Assembly: GCF_030463535.1 (NCBI RefSeq)
Contig: NC_132901.1
Span: 7,756,959 to 7,820,958, forward strand
DNA from: Salminus brasiliensis
Taxonomy: Eukaryota; Chordata; Actinopteri; Characiformes; Bryconidae
DNA length: 64,000 nucleotides
Direction: 5' to 3'
Every line of letters begins with the position of its first letter. Position 1 is the first letter of the stretch. Shown one piece after another: positions 54,919 to 64,000 of the stretch. The position numbers and the translations under genes were made by a program. Under the pieces are notes generated by a model. The model was not told the DNA's origin. It made no database searches and saw only the letters and a program-made list of their open reading frames with translations.

Positions 54919-55323
54919 ACCCATTTTTTCTAAGAAAAGTGCTGCTCCTTTACAAACAACACTACATATTCTTCACGTGATTTCCAACTGCATAAAAAAA
55001 TAATAGCTTTATGAACCGAGTTATTATATAAACACACTGCCATGCAATACACAATTGCCCTTTTTCATATATTTCACGTACTGAGATCAACACCCTATGC
55101 ATATGTGCATGTATACACACATTCTCTCGCTCTCTCTCACACTCACACACACACACACACACACACACAGTGTGTTTAATGTTCGCTGTAATGTACAGTA
55201 CATTGATTAGTTTGATCATATTATTGTTCTTATTATTATATATTCTTTTAATGGTTTTTTTTTCTTTGTTGTTTTGTATTACAGGAGCCCGCCGTTTTGC
55301 TTTTAGGTTTGAAAAGAAGACGC

Positions 55324-55893
<570 letters not shown>

Positions 55894-55928
55894 ACAGAGC
55901 GCTTCGACGTTTACCTGAAATACCCAAC

Positions 55929-55944
55929 GGCTCTTTTAAGAGCC
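55929..55944 (+). terminator. Histone mRNA 3' stem-loop, H3 unit 4
   Basis: Unchanged stem-loop with ACCTACCC flank. Confidence 0.97.
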
Positions 55945-58389
55945 ACCTACCCGTGTCCGCGCCGAAACAGCAAATGTCCGCCTCACCTCGGTGTTGCGTT
56001 TATATAATGTAAGGCTATTATGACGCGCGCGCGCTTCTAAGTTCCATAGGGCTGCGCGAGCAAAACCAGCCGTAAGACAGTGGTTGTAAAGTTTAGCAAA
56101 AAAAACAACAACTAATATATATGTATATATATATTATAACGTTTTGTACAACATTTCACATCAAAATCGCCATATTTAACATGTGTTTTAATACATATTA
56201 ATACGTTTCTTTAAATACCTATCAATATGATTATACATATTTAATAGTTTGGAAACAGTTCATTCACCCCAGCAAAAAGTTGAAGCCACTGCTACTTCAG
56301 TAGAACACTACACTTTACACTATGTAGTGTTTAGGCCGGTTTTGGCCTATTACAAACGGCATTTGACATGGATGGAGCGTGGATCCCACCGCGTGGTGCA
56401 ACTATACAACTGCAAGCACAGTTTCAGAGAGCAATGTATGTGTATATTTATAAAATGAGAGCTTGATTTTGGGTACCTACGTTTCATACATATGCAAAAT
56501 GAGTTTGATTCCATAGAGAGTAAGCGAGACCAGCTGTGGGGCCGCAGTAAAGGAGTTAAGTGTATATTCCGGAGAGGACCACCGTTGTTGTGGGAACGCA
56601 GACATATGTCATGGATGGAGCGTGGATGCCATCGTGTGGTCAAACTAGGCAAATGCAAACGTTAACTACGTAGATTTATTCGTGTATGTGTGTGAATGTA
56701 ACAGCTTTTTTCATTTGATAGATGGTTGTGAACTCCAGTACGTCTATTAAATCATTTGTATTGCGGTGTTATTTTGGTTAGTGTTTTTTAAAGTACATTT
56801 TAAAAAATGTTTCTATTGAAGCATACTTCAGTTCAGGGCATTTTAGTAGCCAGCATGGTTACCAGTTCTCATGCTGCCAGGCAATGAAATGGAAACTTAA
56901 TTTAGGGTAATTTTATACACATTAAATATGATTGTTAACTGCACCAACAAATCTAAAAAGTAATTACGTGTCTTACGTGATGATTTTCGTTTGGGCTTGG
57001 GTTTCATTTCAACAATATGCTAACGATAACATACTCCAGACTGTATAATCTCCTTCCACAACTAGATAAAATGTCTTGTTTTGAAGAACGCTTGATAGAA
57101 GTCTTTAATAAAGGCACTTTATTAGCCATCATGACAACCAAACAGCATGCAGTTATGTAAAAAGCCACCAATTTACTCACTGCTAGAAGCCATTGAGACA
57201 AACTATAGAGTAGTGCACTTCTATGTAGGACCTTTATTTCCTTTTCTTTAGAGCCCTTAAACTCTGTGTATTAGCTTATATTGAGGTTACCATAATAATC
57301 ATAAATCAGTAAAAAACACCGCTCATCTGCTATCAAGACCTGACCGAGGAGCTGGAGGCCAGTGGAGCAAAGCTAAAATATGGAAAAGCATACGCACCCT
57401 CAAATTGGTGCAAAAAAAAATAAATAATAATTTTAATCATTCAAGGCATAGGTAAGTAACAAATGAATACAAAAGTGCTAACAAAAGTGAATGAAAAGCC
57501 AGCCGTACTCACTTGTGAATTCGCTTTTTTGATTTTGCTTCTTTAAACGTCTCTGTGGACCAAAAAAAAAAGATTAATTGTTTTACATTTTAACCACACG
57601 ATGGCATCCACGCTCCATTTACGTACTATGACCACAGACTTAAAGCTTAGCCCTGAAACTCCATCAGAAGCCTAAAAGACTTGACTAGAGAAGTGCACTT
57701 CTGTGTAGTGTATACAGTGTAAGGGATTTAGGAAGTGCCCTATTGCAAACGTCACCGTTGTTTTGGTATCGTGGATATATGTCATGGATGGAGCGTGGAT
57801 GCCATCGTGTGGTCAAACTCGCAAATGCAAACGCTAAAAACATAGATGTATACGTGTATGTGTGTGAATGTTACAGCTTTTACATATGACAGATGGTTGT
57901 GAACTCCAGTAAGTCTACTAAGATCTACCAAGGAACATTTGGGCATTTTAGTAGCCAGCATGACAACCAGTTGTCATGCTACCAGGCAATGAAAACTTAA
58001 TTTAGGGCACTGCAATTTTTATACACATTAAATATGATTGTTAACTGCACCAATACATCTAAAAAGTCATTACATGTCTTGCGGGATGATTTTTGTTTGG
58101 GTTTTAACAATATGCTAATGATAAAGTAGGACAGAAATTTTTTTTACTCCAGACTGTATTACCTCCTTCCACAACTCGATCAAATGGCTTTAGATAAAGA
58201 ATCCTTGATAGAAGCATTCTTTATTTAAGGCACTTTTTTATCAGTTAGGTAAAAAGCCAACAATTCGCTCACTACTATAAGCCATTGAGACAAACTGTAG
58301 AGTAGTGCAATTCTATGAATGACGTTTTTCCCCTCCCCCTTTAGAGCCCTTAAATTCTATGCTGTATGGTTATGTGTATGTATGTATGC

Positions 58390-58535
58390 ATCAGCTTATA
58401 TTGAGGTTAACATAATAATCATAAATCAATAAAGAACACCGCTCATCTGCTATCAAGACCTGACTAAGGAGCTAGAGGCCAGTGGAGCAAAGCTACAATT
58501 ACGAAAAGCATACGCACCATCAGTGCAAAAAAATC
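58390..58535 (+). repeat. Inverted repeat arm 1, spacer 4-5
   Basis: Counterpart of 44415-44560. Confidence 0.92.
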
Positions 58536-59263
58536 ATTTTAACCTGCCAGGTTTAGGTCAAAGACTTTCTTCAAGGCATAGGTAAGTAACAAATGAATAC
58601 AAAAGTGCTAACAAAAGTGTATCAAAAGCCAGCCGTACTCACTTGTGAATTAGCTTTTTTGTGCTTCTCAAATTGAACTCTTTCTCTTCTTTCTGATTTT
58701 GCTTCTTTAAATGTCTCTGTGGACCAAGAAAAAAAAAACTAAAAAAAAAGATGAATTGTTTTATATTTTGCAGATTTACATTTTGACCACCAGATGGCAT
58801 CCACGCTCCATTCACGTACTACGACAACAGACTTAAAGCTTAGCCCTGAAACTCCATCAGAATCCTAAGGGGTAGGTCTAGCCAAACTGCTTCCCCTCAC
58901 CCTGACTTCATCATGAGCTCTACACTTACTTTGCTTACCACAATGTCTTTCCATATTTCTTTATCATCCACTAACTGCAACATATGATAAAAGCAACATT
59001 ACTTAAAGCAACATTAACTCCCTCTGTGTTTATCTAATCTAGCATGACTTTTATTAGAAGATGTAAAGCGAGCCTGAGAAATCCAAGGGGTAAACATGTA
59101 GTTTTAGTTGGCCTCATTAGGAGCTTTTCCCTTGTATGCAATAATATACCATTTATTCGATTTGTGTTTGTTCTTTCTTTCTTTAAATGTCTCTGTGGAC
59201 ACTATATCTTTAACTTGTAGTGTATTAGATTAACGACTACAATTCCCATGATGCCTAACTAAA

Positions 59264-59409
59264 GATTTTTTTGCACCGATGGTGCGTATGCTTTTCGTAA
59301 TTGTAGCTTTGCTCCACTGGCCTCTAGCTCCTTAGTCAGGTCTTGATAGCAGATGAGCGGTGTTCTTTATTGATTTATGATTATTATGTTAACCTCAATA
59401 TAAGCTGAT
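59264..59409 (-). repeat. Inverted repeat arm 2, spacer 4-5
   Basis: Counterpart of 45289-45434; shared by both subtype B spacers, so the event predates their duplication. Confidence 0.92.
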
Positions 59410-60323
59410 AAAACCTTGCCAAATAAAATTATTTTTGCACAGATTTAATTGTGTGGGTATGAGACATGTTAGTATTATTCCTACATTCACTTCTCATTGG
59501 TGAAGATCTTCTCTAATGGCCAATGTCAGTGTTAACACTTTACTGTACATCCTATACATTTGCACTCCTGGACACTACTAACACTTTATTATTATTACTT
59601 AATAATACAGTGTTATTATTAAATTTTTATGTATCGTCATCTGTCCACTTCATTTCTTATTTTTCATAACTGCACTGTCCTTCATCTGCAGTTAGTTTCA
59701 AATGCATTTTCACATGTATTCTATTTATCTGTCTATCTATCTATCTTGCAGTGTGGGTTCTAACTAGACAAAGGACTCCAAAAGTCATGTTTGTGTTTTT
59801 AAACCACAGTATTGACTTTGTCCTCATGTAACTCATGTATAGTGTAACTGGGTATCTCAGTATCTTCACCTGGATTTATTGATCCAAAACTGTAGTTTAG
59901 TGATGTCAAGGTTCAAATGTTTAAAGTCATGTCATGTTGAATGTTGTGAGGGAATACGTCTGAAAATATATGGAACCTGGCCTGGCAGATACATATTCTG
60001 ACCACCAGATGGCATCACTACTCCATTCACGTTCTGCAACTACATAGTCTTAGGGCCTAGCCCTGAAACTCCATCAGAAGCCTAAGAGGTAGGTCCAGCC
60101 GAACTGCTACCACTCATCCTGACTTCATCATGAGCTTTACACTTACTTTGCTCACCACAATTTATTTCCTTCCTTTCTCTTCCACTAACTGCTAACCAAT
60201 ATGACTTTAGAAGAAGATTTATTAGAAGATGTATAGTGAAAACCTGAGGAATCCAAATGGTGTGGGTTTAGTTTAAGTTGGCCTTGTTTTATTTTATGTG
60301 CAGAAATATGTCAGTGGTGGTGG

Positions 60324-60461
<138 letters not shown>

Positions 60462-61199
60462 TTGATGCATACTTATTCAATCTGACAGAAAATACAAACC
60501 CTGTACTGGTTTGTGTTTGAGCAATATGTGTTGACAAAGAAAAAAAGAACAAATTACTGGTTGAATCTATAAAACACTATGCTTCCTTTAAGTGTGTCTA
60601 TGTCAATGTGTCAATGACACAATGTGTCTTTATCCTGTAGTGTCAAGATCAAGGACTACAATTCCCATGATGCCTAACTACAAGTTCAGCCTATTGACAC
60701 ACGTGCCATGTATTAGGACTAATCACGTGTTGTTTTAGAACGTTTTCGAAAAGTATAGATGACGTACAGTGTTTTATTGATTCAACCATTCATGTGATCC
60801 GGCTCTTTAATTCTTGAATTTGATTTATTGTTGTACTGGGTTGTTGGCGTTGTATTTTCTAAACGTTGCAAACCCTTTGTATGTGGATTTACTTGTTCAA
60901 TATGTTGTCATGGAGCCTGTCTCTCTCTCTCTATCTCTGTCTATCTCTCTATGTATACATATCTATCTACCTACCTACCTTCCTACCTACCACCCTCCCT
61001 CTCTTCATCTAATGATGAAATCCGATAACTGCACGTCCAGTCACAGTAAAAAGTAAACCGTGTGCCATGGTGTACAGTAGTGGGCTGATCTCAGTGTGTG
61101 CTTGTTTTATGCTTGCAAGGTCGTAACCCTAGTACTAAATAGCCATTTATGTCATTTATTCAGGCATTCAGGTGCATTGAGGGAGGACACGTACTCTTG

Positions 61200-62551
61200 T
61201 CGTGTGTGTGTGTGTGAAATAATCGCTACGCACGTTAGAATGGCGTGATGTAGTGTGACTTTGTTGTATACGAGACCGAGGCGCACATGGCGACAGCCAT
61301 CAGAGGGGAGTGGACGGCTGACCGAGGTATTTGTCGTGTTAAGACCTATGTTAACTACTTTTAATGTTCATACATGTGAAACGTCGTCTTTACATGACGA
61401 CATGTGAGTCATTACACTTTGCGTTGCTTTGTGGAATAGGCGTGAGCTGGAGACTGGACCTGGTCAGCTCCGTTGTGTCGCTGTTGGCACGATAACGTTT
61501 GCTAACTTGCCAAAAATGAAGTGGATACTGAAATCCGATAAGTCGATTTTGCGGAGAGCCTAAAGTTGTACACCCAGTCACAGCAAATCGACGTAGAACT
61601 GCCGTTGCTGGATCTATGTGTGGAGTTGTACATAGCTTGGAGCCAGCTTAGCGATTAGCAGCGTGGCTAACTCGGCCAGCATAAACAGTAAAGCACAAAT
61701 ATGAGCCTAATTATGAGGGGTCATTATTTATTGACCACAGTGCAGTACCACATGCGGAGTTGTAGCATAAAAGTACGCAATACAGCCGTGATTTGTGGCT
61801 GTTGAGTGATTTGAGTTAACTTGCTTTTTCAGGTCCACACATGAGCTAACATAGCGATTAGCATGCTAGCTAACTCGGATGGTACAAACAATAGCATTAC
61901 GCCAGCGAGTGTAAATACCTGTCAGATAAATACACACTCGCTCGAGTCAGTCAGGTTTTATTATGAAACCGTGTATATAGCTAGCAACATTTTATACGTT
62001 TACTGCCGTGGTTGAAATCGAGAAGCCACCTCGGAGAGTAGCATGATGGCTAGGTGTCTAAAAATTAATCACAAAAATAACGATATTACGGACACGTGCG
62101 TAGTTCTCTATATTGTTATTTGGAGCAAGTGAGGGAGAAACAGTCGTGCTTAAACCCGGCTACCAGCAGCGTATCTTCTGGTTTTCAGAGCTGGGCGGCC
62201 TGTGTAGCTTGCTAGCTAGTGTTTTGTTTACAAAAGATTATTTTCGTTATTAGCTAGTTGCCGAAACGGCATCGGTCAACCGAAAAAACGAACAAACAAA
62301 AAAACAATGCAATTTCGCTCGTTGGCCAATAGTTAAACAGTAAAAAAGCTCAGAAAAAGCTATGACATTAGAACCGGAGTTGCACTGTCCAATTCCCAAG
62401 CAGCTCACTACTCCCTATGGAGTGCACGGTGTCACGAAAAAACGCTGTGCACTAGGGAGTAGTGGAGTGCGGTTTAGGATCGCCCCAGGTGTACGAAGGA
62501 AGACTTCATGCATGGAGCATGGGGTGTCATCCTGTGGTAAAACACGGAAAG

Positions 62552-62626
<75 letters not shown>

Positions 62627-63120
62627 TTGGCGTTATTATTGTAGTAATTGATTTTTAGAAAACAGTGCATAAATGTTTATTTACAAAGGCCACATGGCCC
62701 CTATCCACTTCTTACAGTGACTCAAAGTAGGCTCATACACAGCCTCACTAAACAGTTCATCTTATGCCTAGGTCACTGAATTGTATGAATTTATTCAGTT
62801 ATTTATTTATTTAAGATTTCGCCATAAGACCAATCTATTTCAGAAATGATTTTAGCTCTTAATTGCAGTTTAGGTTACTTCGTCATTATATGGTCAAGCA
62901 GGTCTGGATCTAGGCTGTAGGTTTCAAAGCTAAATCATGTTGAGTTAAAGTATTCACAGTGAAGGTTATGCATGATCCAAAGTGTGCTGCGTTATTTTGA
63001 ACATGAGTACATCCAGAGAGAACGGAATTCTGGTTGACTGTATTTTGTATGGCTACCCACTCAGTGGCTATACAGCAAAACAAGCGTTCTGCACACGTAC
63101 AGAGTATGAGGCGGAGCTGA
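61200..63120. other. Subtype B spacer upstream of H4, unit 5
   Basis: Diverged counterpart of 2860-4850. It contains an extra ~75-bp segment before the foldback (about 62300-62390) and a long AT microsatellite at 62553-62623 where subtype A has a short AAT tract. No gene recognised. Confidence 0.6.
62553..62623. repeat. (AT)n microsatellite, unit 5 upstream
   Basis: About 35 AT dinucleotides; absent from the corresponding subtype A position. Confidence 0.95.
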
Positions 63121-63127
63121 TGTACTG

Positions 63128-63558
<431 letters not shown>

Positions 63559-63588
63559 ACGCTCGGCCTGAACAGCTCTAAACCCAAC

Positions 63589-63604
63589 GGCTCTTTTAAG
63601 AGCC
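63589..63604 (+). terminator. Histone mRNA 3' stem-loop, H4 unit 5
   Basis: Unchanged stem-loop; the 5' flank is CCCAAC where subtype A H4 has CACAAC. Confidence 0.97.
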
Positions 63605-64000
63605 ACCCACAAATCCAGCAAAAGAGCCTGTTTCTAATCTTAGCTTGTTTGTTTCAAATAAGGCAGTCTCCCGGATACTCTGTATTAAGAATGTAATATA
63701 CGGGAAGAGTACATATATGTTACTTTGTATATATGTATTGTTTTACACCCCCCCCCGTATGCGTTGGTAAAATCAGAACTATACGTCTTAATAAATCCTG
63801 ATAGTCGCCGTCAACGCCGCTGTGGCGAAAAACAGATTAAGCCCTGTAGATTAAAAATGCGCGGGAAGGCGAACAAAGAGTTGATCATATTTGTTTGTTT
63901 CAATAAAGTCAATGATGGTGGTTATGAATCTCGGTTACTCCGGTTACTTTGTTAAGAAGCTCATTTTCAGGAGGAAAAAACATAATTTATATATAATATT

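Larger units (their letters stand above)
56340..60310. repeat. Subtype B spacer 4-5, composite module region
   Basis: Nearly identical to 42360-46330, including the inverted 146-bp copy and the subtype-B-only stretch. No gene seen. Confidence 0.8.

Overview
The window is vertebrate nuclear DNA, almost certainly from a ray-finned (teleost) fish. It is a tandem array of replication-dependent (canonical) core and linker histone genes. The genes are intronless, each ends in the same 16-nt histone 3' stem-loop, and each starts behind a compact CCAAT/TATA-type or histone-subtype-specific promoter. The gene order H4-H2B-H1-H2A-H3, all on the + strand, is the order described for salmonid tandem histone repeats. 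The H1 is an alanine/lysine/proline-rich 207-residue protein of the fish type. The spacers carry fish elements (a Rex1-like non-LTR retrotransposon and a SINE-like tail). I do not assign a species.

Layout: (1) 1-4850 is the right part of a long H3-to-H4 spacer. (2) Unit 1 genes lie at 4971-11805, followed by a 9.2-kb spacer holding a 2.0-kb minus-strand Rex1-like insertion (16017-18033). (3) Unit 2 genes lie at 21051-27883, then a 7.2-kb spacer. (4) Unit 3 genes lie at 35093-41918. Units 2 and 3 repeat with a period of about 14.04 kb and are nearly identical. (5) From about 42.05 kb the spacer switches to a diverged subtype (called B here; spacers 1-2, 2-3 and the one at the left edge are subtype A). 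(6) Unit 4 is incomplete: its H4 and H2B genes are absent, and in their place an expanded array of ~708-bp G/T-rich repeats (47717-52475) runs into H1 (53104), H2A (54482) and H3 (55483). (7) A second subtype B spacer leads to a fifth H4 (63247-63558) at the right edge. Totals: 4 H4, 3 H2B, 4 H1, 4 H2A, 4 H3.

The genes supply the S-phase histone set: H3/H4 tetramer, H2A/H2B dimers and linker H1. Their mRNAs should end at the stem-loop (SLBP, U7 snRNP) rather than in poly(A). H4, H2A and H3 proteins are identical between copies and so are the three H2B copies; only H1 varies (up to five residues). Codon and promoter conservation next to spacer divergence is what concerted evolution by unequal exchange predicts.

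Notable non-genic structure: two spacer subtypes with a subtype A to B switch just downstream of H3 in unit 3; deletion of the H4-H2B pair in unit 4; a higher-order repeat in the 708-bp array; a 146-bp templated inverted insertion; recurrent CTCF-like and ZNF143-like motifs; a G-rich tract upstream of H2B; and exon-like fragments repeated in the spacers. All calls are by eye; no database search or alignment was run.
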